NCBI GenBank assembly: GCA_946479405.1
Contig: CAMLGD010000017.1
Span: 1 to 26,269, forward strand
Reading direction: 5' to 3'
Origin: an uncultured Vogesella sp.
GTDB lineage: Bacteria; Pseudomonadota; Gammaproteobacteria; Burkholderiales; Chromobacteriaceae
Length of the DNA stretch: 26,269 nt
Shown: piece after piece, positions 16,926 through 23,691 of the stretch
Layout: the number at the start of each line of letters is the position of its first letter
Numbering within the stretch: position 1 is the first letter of the stretch
The notes under the pieces: model-generated
Databases searched by the model: none
Seen by the model: the letters and a program-made list of their open reading frames with translations, nothing else
Told to the model about the DNA's origin: nothing
Translations under genes and position numbers: made by a program

Positions 16926-16935
16926 TGCGGCCAAC
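16926..16935 (-). repeat. 10-mer repeat, exact, intergenic
   Basis: Second arm of the inverted pair, 68 nt after the first. Confidence 0.85.
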
Positions 16936-16995
16936 TATGGCGCACTGCAGCAAGGGGGAGTAGGCTGGCTGCCCCCTGCCTGTATACCTGTTGTC

Positions 16996-18237
16996 ATGAA
17001 CCTGCATAGCGATTCTCCTTCTTCCCTGCGTCACTGCCGGCCGTTCTGGCGTTTCTGGCTGGCGCGCCTGCTGCTGACCGGTGGCTTCCAGATCATGGGC
17101 GTAGCCATCGGCTGGCAGGTGTATAGCCTGACCGGCAGCACGCTGGACCTGGGGTTGGTGGGGCTGCTGCAATTCCTGCCGCGCATCCTGCTGGTGCTGG
17201 TCACCGGCACGGTGGCCGACCGCTACCCGCGCCACATTATCGTCGCCATCAGCATGGCGGTGCAGGCGCTGGCGGCGCTGTTGCTGTTGCTGGGCAGCGC
17301 CGGTGTCGGCCTGGCGGTCAGCCGCGAGCTGATCTTTGTGGTGTCGGTGCTGATCGGCATCTGCCGCGCCTTCGACATGCCCACCATGCAGTCGCTGCTG
17401 CCCAATATCGTGCCCGCGGCACTGTTGCCGTCGGCGGTGGCGGCCGCGGCGTCGGCCAACGAGGTGGCCACCATCGTGGCGCCGGCGCTGGGCGGCCTGC
17501 TGTTTGCCGTGGGTGCGCCGTTTACCTATGGCCTGGATGCGTTGCTGTTCGGCATCGGCGTGCTGCTGGTGCTGGGCTTGCCGGTGCCGCGCCAGGTGCC
17601 GGATAGCCGTCGGGTGACGCTGGCGTCGCTGCTGGCCGGAGTACACTTCATCCGTAGCCGGCCGGATATTTTTGGCGCCATCTCGCTGGATCTGTTTGCC
17701 GTGCTGCTGGGCGGTGCCACCGCCTTGCTGCCGGTATTCGCCGCCGACATCCTGCACACCGGCCCGTGGGGACTGGGCCTGCTGCGCGCCGCGCCGGCGG
17801 TGGGGGCGCTGGCGATGTCGGCCTGGCTGCTGCGCCGCCCGGTGCGGCGCAAGGTTGGCCGCATCATGTTCGCCGCGGTGGCGGTGTTCGGCCTGGCCAC
17901 CATCGGCTTCGGGCTGTCCAGCCATTTCGGGCTGTCATTGCTGGCGCTGGTGCTGCTGGGCGCATCGGACATCATCAGCGTGGTGATCCGCAGTACCTTT
18001 GTGCAGCTGGAAACGCCGGACGAGATGCGTGGCCGCGTCAATGCGGTCAATTCGCTGTTTATCGGCGCCTCCAACCAGCTGGGCGAGTTCGAGTCCGGCG
18101 TTACCGCCGCCTGGCTGGGCACGGTGCCGGCGGTGGTGGCAGGTGGCGTCGGCACCTTGCTGGTGGTGGGCTTGTGGATGCGCGGGTTCCCGTCGCTGGC
18201 GCAGCGCGACAAACTGGTGGAGGAACAACATGGCTGA
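16996..18237 (+). CDS. MFS exporter, EntS-like (MFS_3 family)
   Basis: Inner-membrane transporter of 413 residues with about 12 membrane segments. The start region 'RPFWRFWLARLLLTGGFQIMGVAIGWQVYSLTGS' and the loop 'GTVADRYPRHIIV' (MFS motif A) match the enterobactin-exporter-like MFS_3 group. 'LETPDEMRGRVNAVNSLFIGASNQLGE' is a second hallmark of that group. The ATG at 16996 is the best start, although no clear Shine-Dalgarno precedes it and an open frame continues upstream. Its TGA lies inside the start of the next gene (8-nt overlap). There are no siderophore genes nearby, so the substrate is unknown. Confidence 0.88.
   Translation: MNLHSDSPSSLRHCRPFWRFWLARLLLTGGFQIMGVAIGWQVYSLTGSTLDLGLVGLLQFLPRILLVLVTGTVADRYPRHIIVAISMAVQALAALLLLLGSAGVGLAVSRELIFVVSVLIGICRAFDMPTMQSLLPNIVPAALLPSAVAAAASANEVATIVAPALGGLLFAVGAPFTYGLDALLFGIGVLLVLGLPVPRQVPDSRRVTLASLLAGVHFIRSRPDIFGAISLDLFAVLLGGATALLPVFAADILHTGPWGLGLLRAAPAVGALAMSAWLLRRPVRRKVGRIMFAAVAVFGLATIGFGLSSHFGLSLLALVLLGASDIISVVIRSTFVQLETPDEMRGRVNAVNSLFIGASNQLGEFESGVTAAWLGTVPAVVAGGVGTLLVVGLWMRGFPSLAQRDKLVEEQHG
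17854..17863 (+). repeat. 10-mer repeat, exact
   Basis: Inside the MFS gene as Val-Gly-Arg (GTT codon), with upstream AAG. Confidence 0.85.
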
Positions 18238-19165
18238 ACTGCATCCGGCATTGCAAGGCTGGCTGGGCAAGGTTAACGCGGCACAGGCCGAGCGGCAGGC
18301 GCAAGGCTGGGTTTCTACCCCGATTGGCGTGCGCGAGGCGCTGGCCGGGCTGATCGCCGCGCTGGTGCCGCCCGGTCCGCCACTGCCGTGGGTGAACGAG
18401 GCGCTGGTCACCGGCGGCGACAGCCCGGTTGCCGTGCGCATTTACCACCCGGCGCCGGATGAGGCACGGCCGGTGCTGGTGTTCTGTCATGGCGGTGGAC
18501 ACATGGCCGGCAGTGTCAGCAGCTACGATCCGATCTGCCGCCGCTTGGCCGCCAGCAGTGGCCACATCGTGGTGGCGGTGGAATACCGGCTGGCGCCGGA
18601 AAACCCGTATCCGGCGGCGCTGGATGATGTGGCGCTGGTATTGCGCCAGCTGTGGCCGACGCTGGATGCCGCCGGCGTGCGTTATCGCCGCGAGCGCTCG
18701 CTGGCCGGAGACTCCGGCGGCGCGGCGCTGGCCGCCACGCTGGCGCAGCAGGGGCAACACGATGCCAGCCTGGCCTGCGATCGCCTGCTGCTGATCTATC
18801 CCAGTGTCGATTACAGCCTCAGTCAGCTGTCGCTGGCACGCAACGGCAAGGGCTATTTGCTGGAGACGGAGCGCATCGGCTGGTATTTCGAGCACTATTT
18901 CCGCCGTGGTGGCGACCGGCTGGCGGCGTCGCCACTGCATGGTGCGCTGACGGCCAGGCACCCGCCCACGCTGCTGATCACCGCGGGTTTCGACCCGCTG
19001 CTGGACGAGGGCGCGGCCTACGCGCACAAGCTGGCTGCCGCCGGCGTGGCGGTGGAGTACCACTGTGAGGAGGCGCAGATTCATGCCTTCTTGCTGCTGG
19101 AGGCGCTGGTGCCGGAGGTGTGCGCGGCCAACTACCAGCGCATGGCGGCATTTCTGCAGCGCTAG
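18230..19165 (+). CDS. Alpha/beta-hydrolase, hormone-sensitive-lipase (HSL) type esterase
   Basis: Esterase of 311 residues. The oxyanion motif HGGG (87-90) and the nucleophile motif GDSGG with Ser162 place it in the HSL/family IV group. The catalytic acid is Asp255 ('TAGFDPLLDEG') and the base His285 ('QIHAFL'). 'AVEYRLAPENPYPAALDD' is a strong family signature. It has no signal peptide. GGAGG stands 6 nt before the ATG, and the gene overlaps the MFS gene by 8 nt, so the two are made together. The pair may hydrolyse and export, or detoxify, one compound. Its TAG stop supplies the first G of a GTTGGCCGCA repeat. Confidence 0.9.
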   Translation: MAELHPALQGWLGKVNAAQAERQAQGWVSTPIGVREALAGLIAALVPPGPPLPWVNEALVTGGDSPVAVRIYHPAPDEARPVLVFCHGGGHMAGSVSSYDPICRRLAASSGHIVVAVEYRLAPENPYPAALDDVALVLRQLWPTLDAAGVRYRRERSLAGDSGGAALAATLAQQGQHDASLACDRLLLIYPSVDYSLSQLSLARNGKGYLLETERIGWYFEHYFRRGGDRLAASPLHGALTARHPPTLLITAGFDPLLDEGAAYAHKLAAAGVAVEYHCEEAQIHAFLLLEALVPEVCAANYQRMAAFLQR

Positions 19166-19174
19166 TTGGCCGCA
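19123..19174. repeat. Inverted pair of the 10-mer at the esterase 3' end, 9-bp hairpin
   Basis: CGCGGCCAAC (19123-19132, one mismatch) and GTTGGCCGCA (19165-19174) can pair over 9 bp with a 32-nt loop straddling the stop codon. Inverted uptake sequences are used as terminators in Neisseria; here no T-run follows, so that role is only a suggestion. Confidence 0.45.
19165..19174 (+). repeat. 10-mer repeat, exact, at a stop codon
   Basis: Begins with the last base of the esterase TAG; pairs with the near-copy at 19123-19132. Confidence 0.85.
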
Positions 19175-19257
19175 TTGCCCCTGCTGTGACGGCGGGGCTC
19201 AAGTTCGCCTTTCCCGGTTCGATAAAGCGGTACCAACAAGAACAAGGGGAGTGCGCG

Positions 19258-19350
19258 ATGACCTTCGCCATCCTGTTTTTTCTGCTGACGCTGCTGGCGG
19301 GCGCCATCGTCCTGATCACCGATGCGGGCGAGGTGGATGTTGCCGATTGA
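19258..19350 (+). CDS. Candidate 30-residue single-pass membrane microprotein
   Basis: A short reading frame with GGGGAG 7 nt before the ATG. It encodes MTFAILFFLLTLLAG followed by AIVLITDAG and an acidic tail EVDVAD. Residues 3-21 form one hydrophobic helix. It lies 92 nt after the esterase and before a strong two-way terminator, so it would sit at the end of that transcript. I recognise no family. The good ribosome site and the single clean helix support it being real; its length makes chance possible. Confidence 0.5.
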   Translation: MTFAILFFLLTLLAGAIVLITDAGEVDVAD

Positions 19351-19421
19351 GTGATGTCGCGGCCCGTTGCCTGCTTGGCCGCCGGCAGGGTGCTGTCAGC
19401 GCCGCCCAATAGATTGCTGTG

Positions 19422-19462
19422 AAAACGGCCAGGCTCCTGTGTATCAGGAGTCTGGCCGTTTT
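19422..19462. terminator. Strong bidirectional rho-independent terminator
   Basis: AAAACGGCCAG-G-CTCCTG pairs with CAGGAG-T-CTGGCCGTTTT around a 5-nt loop: 18 pairs including one G-T. It has a T-run on one strand and an A-run on the other. It serves both the rightward esterase/microprotein transcript and the leftward EamA gene. Confidence 0.95.
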
Positions 19463-19466
19463 CTAT

Positions 19467-20351
19467 TCAGGCCGCCTGTGGTGTGCATGCCGGCAGTGGC
19501 TTGCGCTGGCTCAGGCTCACTCCGGCCAGGATCAGGCCGCCACCGATCCAGTGATAGGCATGGATGGTTTCGCCCAGCGTGACGCTGGCCATCAGCGCGG
19601 TGAGCAGCGGCAACAGGTTCATGAAGATGGCGGTGCGCTCGCTACCGATGCGCTGGATGCTGAGCATCCACAGATAGGCGGCCACCACGGAGGAGCCGAT
19701 GCCGGCGATCAGCAGTACCGGGATGCCGGCCAGAGGAATCGCCAGGCTGTCGGCGGTGGCGGCCAGCGGCAGCAGCATCAGCACCGCCAGCAGCACCTGC
19801 GCGTACAGGTTCAGCCACTGCCCCAGCGGCGGCGCCCAGTGGCGGTACAGCAGGCCGTACAGCGCGTAGGCGGCCGAGCCCAGCACGATCATGGTGTCGC
19901 CCGGGTTGACGCCGTGCTGCAGCAGAAACAGCGGATTGCCGGCGCCCATCAGGTAGCACACGCCGCCCAACGACAGCACTACCCCGGCTATGGCCGGCAA
20001 GGTGATGGGCTGGCGGAAGAACGCCGCGCCCAGCAGCAGGCCCAGCAGCGGAATCAGCGCGGTGAACACGCCCATATTGGTGGCGGTGGTGAGGTGGGCG
20101 GCGTAGTAGGCCAGGCTTTGCGTCGCCACCATGCCCAGCAGCGACAGCAGCGCCAGCTGCGGCAGATGGCGCACGAAGGCGGCGCGCGCGCGCCACAGCG
20201 GGCGGGCGAACAGCGGTGTCATGACCATGAAGGCCAGCAGCCAGCGGTACAGCGAGATGGCGGCCGGGTCGAACACGGTGGCAGCGGCCTTTGATGCCAC
20301 GGTATTGGCCGACCAGATCAACACCGCCAGCAGGGGAAACAGGGTAGCCAT
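19467..20351 (-). CDS. EamA/DMT-family exporter
   Basis: Inner-membrane transporter of 294 residues with ten predicted membrane segments in two EamA repeats. Typical marks are 'LLAVLIWSANTVASKAAATVFDPAAISLYRW' (repeat 1) and 'IGSERTAIFMNLLPLLTALMASVTLGETIHAYHWIGGGLILAGV' (repeat 2). I chose the second of two adjacent ATGs (20351) because GGAGG is 5 nt before it; the first (20354) is only 2 nt away. It is divergent from an AraC-type regulator, which suggests inducible export of a small metabolite such as an amino acid. Substrate not recognisable. Confidence 0.9.
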   Translation of the reverse strand: MATLFPLLAVLIWSANTVASKAAATVFDPAAISLYRWLLAFMVMTPLFARPLWRARAAFVRHLPQLALLSLLGMVATQSLAYYAAHLTTATNMGVFTALIPLLGLLLGAAFFRQPITLPAIAGVVLSLGGVCYLMGAGNPLFLLQHGVNPGDTMIVLGSAAYALYGLLYRHWAPPLGQWLNLYAQVLLAVLMLLPLAATADSLAIPLAGIPVLLIAGIGSSVVAAYLWMLSIQRIGSERTAIFMNLLPLLTALMASVTLGETIHAYHWIGGGLILAGVSLSQRKPLPACTPQAA

Positions 20352-20390
20352 CATGGCCTCCAGCAATTGCACTGCCGACAGTGTAAGGCT

Positions 20391-20422
20391 GTCTGTTTCG
20401 TGGCATATAATGCAAATCAGAC
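20391..20422. promoter_or_regulatory. Operator-like inverted repeat around a TATAAT in the EamA/AraC divergent gap
   Basis: GTCTG (20391-20395) and CAGAC (20418-20422) form the outer arms. Inside, GCAT-ATA-ATGC (20403-20413) carries TATAAT at 20406-20411, a good -10 for the AraC gene. A regulator bound here would cover the promoter, so autoregulation and control of the exporter are plausible. No clear -35 is seen. Confidence 0.5.
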
Positions 20423-20459
20423 AAAGCGATGCTGTACTTCCGACAAGCGAAAGCCTGCC

Positions 20460-21260
20460 ATGACCGAATTGCCGTTCAGCACTGTGGATCTGACGCTGCC
20501 AGCGCCGGCGCCGCTGTACTTTCGCTACGAAAAATATCAGGCCGATACCGAGTTTGACTGGCACCGCCACCCGTGGGGCCAGCTCAATCGCATCAGCCTG
20601 GGGCTGCTGGAGCTGCAGCTGCCGCAGCGCACGTTGGCCGCACCGGCGGAATACCTGGTGTGGATTCCACCGGGGCTGCCGCATGCGGCGCACATCCGGC
20701 AGTCGCTGGATTACGTGTCGGTGTATGTGGCGGATGCCGAGGCGGCCAGTCTGCCGCCCCATCCCTGCCTGATTGCGCAGACGCCGCTGATTCGCGCCTT
20801 GCTGGATGATTTTTGTCAGCGTGGCGTCACCGGGCTGCAGGACGAATGGGATGTCAGTCAGGCACAGCTGCTGCTGCAACGCTTGCGCCTGGCCGGCAGT
20901 GTGGACGACTACCTGCCGGACAGCGACGACAGGCTGCTGCGGCCGATCCTGCTGGCGATGCGGGCGCACGCGGGGGACGACACTACACTGGCGGCGTGGG
21001 CGCAGCGGGTGCACAGCACCGAGCGTACGCTGGCACGGCGCTTCCAGCAGCTGTTGGGCATGAGCTTTGTGCAATGGCGCAGCCGTCTGCGGTTGCTGCA
21101 AGCGCTGGCCTGGCTGAAGCAGGGCAGGACGGTTAGCGACATCGCCGCCGAGCTCGGCTATGCCACGCCATCCGCTTTTATCGCCATGTTCGTCAAACAG
21201 ACCGGCATCACCCCGGACCGTTACCGCCGCCAGTTACTGGCGGATGCTACCCTCGACTAA
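20460..21260 (+). CDS. AraC-family transcriptional regulator with cupin sensor domain
   Basis: A 266-residue regulator. An N-terminal AraC-binding cupin (about 15-110, 'FDWHRHPWGQLN', 'WIPPGLPHAAH') is followed by two AraC helix-turn-helix motifs (about 170-262; 'TLAAWAQRVHSTERTLARRF' and 'TVSDIAAELGYATPSAFIAMFVKQTGITPDRYRR'). It is divergent from the EamA exporter; such cupin-AraC/exporter pairs are common. An open frame extends further upstream, but ATG 20460 gives the normal family start. It is followed after 13 nt by a nuclease gene, possibly co-transcribed. Confidence 0.9.
   Translation: MTELPFSTVDLTLPAPAPLYFRYEKYQADTEFDWHRHPWGQLNRISLGLLELQLPQRTLAAPAEYLVWIPPGLPHAAHIRQSLDYVSVYVADAEAASLPPHPCLIAQTPLIRALLDDFCQRGVTGLQDEWDVSQAQLLLQRLRLAGSVDDYLPDSDDRLLRPILLAMRAHAGDDTTLAAWAQRVHSTERTLARRFQQLLGMSFVQWRSRLRLLQALAWLKQGRTVSDIAAELGYATPSAFIAMFVKQTGITPDRYRRQLLADATLD
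20633..20642 (+). repeat. 10-mer repeat, exact
   Basis: Inside the AraC-type gene as Leu-Ala-Ala (TTG codon). Confidence 0.85.
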
Positions 21261-21273
21261 CAGGATGTATGCA

Positions 21274-21948
21274 ATGAAATACTGGATCGCGGCGGCACTG
21301 TGGCTGCTGGCCATGCCGGCTTCGGCCGCATCGGGCACCATCAGCTGCCGCGTGGTGGCGGTATCGGATGGCGATACTCTCAAGTGCCTGAGCAACTGGC
21401 GCGAAATCACAGTGCGGCTGGGGCAGATCGATGCGCCGGAAAAAGACCAGGCTTACGGCCAACGTGCCAAGTACGCCTTGGCCGGCAAGGTTTTTGGCCG
21501 CAACGTTGTTCTGGAGCGGCAGGAGCAGGACAAATACGGCCGGCTGGTTGCCAAGGTGTTGCTGGAGGGGAAGGACATCAACCAGCAGCAGGTTCGGGAT
21601 GGCTGGGCCTGGGTGTATCGCCAGTACGCCAAAGAAGCCGCCTACTATGACGCCGAGCGCGAGGCACGCAGTGCCCGGGCCGGATTATGGGGTGACGCGA
21701 AGCCGATTCCACCGTGGGCGTGGCGTCGCGGTGAAAGGGTTGGCCGCATGCCTCCACCGCTGCCGGATGCGCCGGCGAGCCCACTGCCAAGCAGCAAGGC
21801 CTCTAGTGATAACTGGGTCTGCGGCAGCAAGCAGCGCTGCAGCCAGATGCAAAGTTGTGACGAAGCGCGCTACCACCTGCAGGTCTGTGGTGTGTCCCGG
21901 CTGGATGCCAACCGGGACGGCGTGCCGTGCGAGGCGCTGTGTCGCTAG
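21274..21948 (+). CDS. Exported thermonuclease-like protein, SNase plus excalibur
   Basis: A 224-residue secreted or periplasmic nuclease. The Sec signal peptide ends near 'MPASAAS' (about residue 19). The staphylococcal-nuclease domain (about 24-145) keeps the key residues: Asp32/Asp34 (DGDT), Arg48 and Asp53-Glu56 ('VRLGQIDAPEK'), and Arg90 ('DKYGRLVAKV'). A Pro/Ser-rich linker leads to a C-terminal excalibur module (about 181-224) with the calcium-loop-like 'DANRDGVPCE' and six cysteines, probably disulfide-bonded outside the cytoplasm. I prefer the ATG at 21274 (AGGA 8 nt upstream) over 21265. It should degrade DNA/RNA outside the cytoplasm. A GTTGGCCGCA repeat lies in the linker-coding region. 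Confidence 0.88.
   Translation: MKYWIAAALWLLAMPASAASGTISCRVVAVSDGDTLKCLSNWREITVRLGQIDAPEKDQAYGQRAKYALAGKVFGRNVVLERQEQDKYGRLVAKVLLEGKDINQQQVRDGWAWVYRQYAKEAAYYDAEREARSARAGLWGDAKPIPPWAWRRGERVGRMPPPLPDAPASPLPSSKASSDNWVCGSKQRCSQMQSCDEARYHLQVCGVSRLDANRDGVPCEALCR
21739..21748 (+). repeat. 10-mer repeat, exact
   Basis: Inside the nuclease linker as Val-Gly-Arg. Near-copies at 21454-21463 and 21493-21502 in the same gene differ at one base. Confidence 0.85.
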
Positions 21949-22088
21949 TGTGCGGCTTGGCCTGCGTGGAGCCTTTGCCTGCTGAGTCGTGGCGCGCCGT
22001 ATTGGCGGCCAGCATCTTGCTGTTCTGCTGCGTTGGTGCCGGCATGCCGCGATGGCCAGTGCAGCTGCGCGAATCGTGACAGCCATAA

Positions 22089-22116
22089 AAAAAGCCCACC
22101 GGAAGGTGGGCTTTTT
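22089..22116. terminator. Bidirectional rho-independent terminator
   Basis: AAAAAGCCCACC-GGAA-GGTGGGCTTTTT: a 12-bp perfect stem with a 4-nt loop, T-run on both strands. It lies between the nuclease gene and the convergent fabI. The rest of the gap 21949-22191 holds no recognisable gene. Confidence 0.95.
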
Positions 22117-22191
22117 GCGTGAGGTAGCTCGGCTGGTGCCTGACGACGTCTTGTCGCGGCAATGATGCCGGGACCCGCAGGGTCCGGCGGC

Positions 22192-22980
22192 TTACGCGTC
22201 CGGCACGTTCATCGAGTTGATGCTGAAACCGGCGTCAACGTAGGTGATTTCACCGGTGATGCCGGAGGACAGGTCCGACAGCAGGAAGGCGGCGGTGTTG
22301 CCTACTTCCTCGGTGGTTACGTTGCGGCGCAGGCAGGACTGGCCGGCAGCAATGCTCAGCAGTTTGCCAAAGCCGGAGATGCCGGCGGCAGCCAGGGTCT
22401 TGATCGGGCCGGCGGAAATACCGTTCACACGGATACCGTCCTTGCCCAGGCTGGCAGCCATGAAGCGTACCGAGGCTTCCAGGCTGGCCTTAGCCAGACC
22501 CATCACGTTGTAGTTCGGAATGGCACGCACGGCACCCAGGTAGGACAGGGTGAGCAGCGCGCCGTTGCGGCCCTGCATCATCGGACGCGCGGCCTTGGCC
22601 AGTGCCGGGAAGCTGTAGGCCGACACATCGTGTGCGGTCTGGAATGCTTCGCGGGACAGAGCGTCCAGAAAATCGCCTTCCAGCGATTCGCGCGGGGCGA
22701 AGGCAATAGCGTGCACCAGGCCGTCCAGGCCGTCCCAGGACTTGCCCAGGTCAACGAACAGCTGGTTGATTTCTTCGTCGTTCTGCACGTCGCAGCGGAA
22801 CACCTGGCTGCTGCCGAAGTCGGCGGCCATTTCGCGCACACGCTCTTCCAGCTTGTCCACCACATAGGTGAACGCCAGTTCCGCACCTTCACGATGACAG
22901 GCCTGTGCAATGCCGTAGGCAATGGAACGATTGGAAATCATCCCGGTGATCAGAATCTTTTTGCCTTGCAGGAAACCCAT
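22192..22980 (-). CDS. fabI: Enoyl-[acyl-carrier-protein] reductase (NADH) FabI
   Basis: Essential enzyme of type II fatty-acid synthesis, 262 residues, reducing the enoyl-ACP double bond with NADH. It is a short-chain dehydrogenase-like fold with the FabI-specific nucleotide motif '[15 protein letters not shown]' (11-25). The catalytic Tyr157 and Lys164 are in 'YNVMGLAK', with the second Tyr147 in 'LSYLGA'. '[17 protein letters not shown]' (90-106) is diagnostic and includes the triclosan-site loop. AGAGGA precedes the ATG by 7 nt. It is a single-gene unit between a terminator and its own promoter. Confidence 0.97.
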   Translation of the reverse strand: MGFLQGKKILITGMISNRSIAYGIAQACHREGAELAFTYVVDKLEERVREMAADFGSSQVFRCDVQNDEEINQLFVDLGKSWDGLDGLVHAIAFAPRESLEGDFLDALSREAFQTAHDVSAYSFPALAKAARPMMQGRNGALLTLSYLGAVRAIPNYNVMGLAKASLEASVRFMAASLGKDGIRVNGISAGPIKTLAAAGISGFGKLLSIAAGQSCLRRNVTTEEVGNTAAFLLSDLSSGITGEITYVDAGFSINSMNVPDA

Positions 22981-23012
22981 ATTGAATCCTCTTCAATCCG
23001 ATTTAGCGCGGC

Positions 23013-23018
23013 ATTATA
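23013..23018 (-). promoter_or_regulatory. -10 element of the fabI promoter
   Basis: On the minus strand TATAAT stands 32 nt before the fabI ATG, preceded by TGGT (extended -10 like). The -35 at 17 nt (AAGACT) is poor. Confidence 0.5.
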
Positions 23019-23102
23019 ACCAGCAATTGTCGGACAGTCTTGTTTCTCTGTGTTGGCGGGCAATAGACGCACCGGGATGAGGGTTGCCGCTCATGGGGTG
23101 AG

Positions 23103-23130
23103 TTGTTAACATCAGGCAATCATAAATAAT
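23103..23130 (+). promoter_or_regulatory. Probable trxA promoter
   Basis: TTGTTA (23103-23108) and AATAAT (23125-23130) with a 16-nt spacer, in an AT-rich patch 27 nt before the trxA ATG. A reasonable but not consensus sigma-70 promoter. Confidence 0.45.
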
Positions 23131-23156
23131 CGACATCCCATCGAGAGGACTACTCC

Positions 23157-23486
23157 ATGAGCAGCGAGCTGATTCTGCACGTAACCGACGATTCCTTTGA
23201 GCAAGACGTTCTGAAAGCAGAAGGTCCGGTACTGGTGGATTACTGGGCTGAGTGGTGCGGTCCGTGCAAGATGATCGCCCCGATCCTGGACGACGTGGCC
23301 AAGGAATACCAGGGTCGTCTGACCATCGCCAAGCTGAACATCGACCAGAACGAAGCCACCCCGCCGAAGTTCGGCATCCGTGGCATCCCGACCCTGATGC
23401 TGTTCAAGAACGGTGAAGTGGCCGCCACCAAGGTGGGTGCGCTGTCCAAGACCCAACTGATCGAATTCCTGAACGCGCAGCTGTAA
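23157..23486 (+). CDS. trxA: Thioredoxin 1
   Basis: Cytosolic disulfide reductant of 109 residues. Active site WCGPC (Cys34, Cys37) and cis-proline Pro78 in 'RGIPTLMLF' are intact, as is the buried Asp28 ('[12 protein letters not shown]'). GAGAGGA stands 8 nt before the ATG. The order trxA-rho is conserved in many beta- and gammaproteobacteria. It would serve methionine sulfoxide reductases, sulfate (PAPS) reduction and some peroxiredoxins. Confidence 0.97.
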   Translation: MSSELILHVTDDSFEQDVLKAEGPVLVDYWAEWCGPCKMIAPILDDVAKEYQGRLTIAKLNIDQNEATPPKFGIRGIPTLMLFKNGEVAATKVGALSKTQLIEFLNAQL

Positions 23487-23497
23487 GCTGTGGCGTA

Positions 23498-23526
23498 GTG
23501 GCCCAGCAGCAGCGCTGACGGGCCAC
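23498..23526 (+). terminator. Weak stem-loop after trxA
   Basis: GTGGCCC-N15-GGGCCAC, a 7-bp stem with a long loop and no T-run, 12 nt after the trxA stop. It may partly end the trxA transcript before the rho promoter. Confidence 0.4.
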
Positions 23527-23542
23527 AATCAGGCATCTGGCA

Positions 23543-23571
23543 TTGACAGGTGCCAACTGTTCCACTATCTT
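23543..23571 (+). promoter_or_regulatory. Sigma-70 promoter of rho
   Basis: Perfect TTGACA at 23543-23548, a 17-nt spacer, and TATCTT at 23566-23571. Transcription would start near 23578 and give a leader of about 115 nt. Confidence 0.65.
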
Positions 23572-23605
23572 CACGATAGTCCTTACGAGCGGCTCAAGCC
23601 GCTCG
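23564..23605 (+). promoter_or_regulatory. rho leader inverted repeats
   Basis: ACTATC-N5-GATAGT (23564-23580) overlaps the -10 and start site. CGAGCGGC-TCAA-GCCGCTCG (23586-23605) forms an 8-bp GC hairpin with a tetraloop at the very 5' end of the leader. Rho genes are known to be autoregulated through their leaders, so these elements are candidates for that or for transcript stability. Confidence 0.5.
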
Positions 23606-23691
23606 AATCATATGCAGCATCCCTTCACGTATTTTCCCGAACGGCGCCCGCGCCGCACACTGTGACACAAACGTCCGACACCGCACACACT

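Larger units (their letters stand above)
16790..16995. other. Gene-free region before the MFS exporter with a repeat pair and a hairpin
   Basis: No gene is seen. The region holds an inverted pair of the 10-mer repeat (16848-16857 and 16926-16935). It also holds a hairpin AGGGGG (16953-16958) / CCCCCT (16972-16977) that ends 18 nt before the next ATG and could limit ribosome access. No good promoter was recognised. Confidence 0.5.

Noticed and set aside
16849..16995. Upstream extension of the MFS gene
   Set aside because: It would translate two 10-mer repeats and a hairpin and place about 49 residues before the normal first helix.
16861..17925. Long open frame opposite the MFS gene
   Set aside because: Same features: Gln/His/Arg-rich, antisense, runs into the intergenic repeats.
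19419..20294. Open frame on the plus strand opposite the EamA exporter
   Set aside because: It begins inside the bidirectional terminator and is low complexity.
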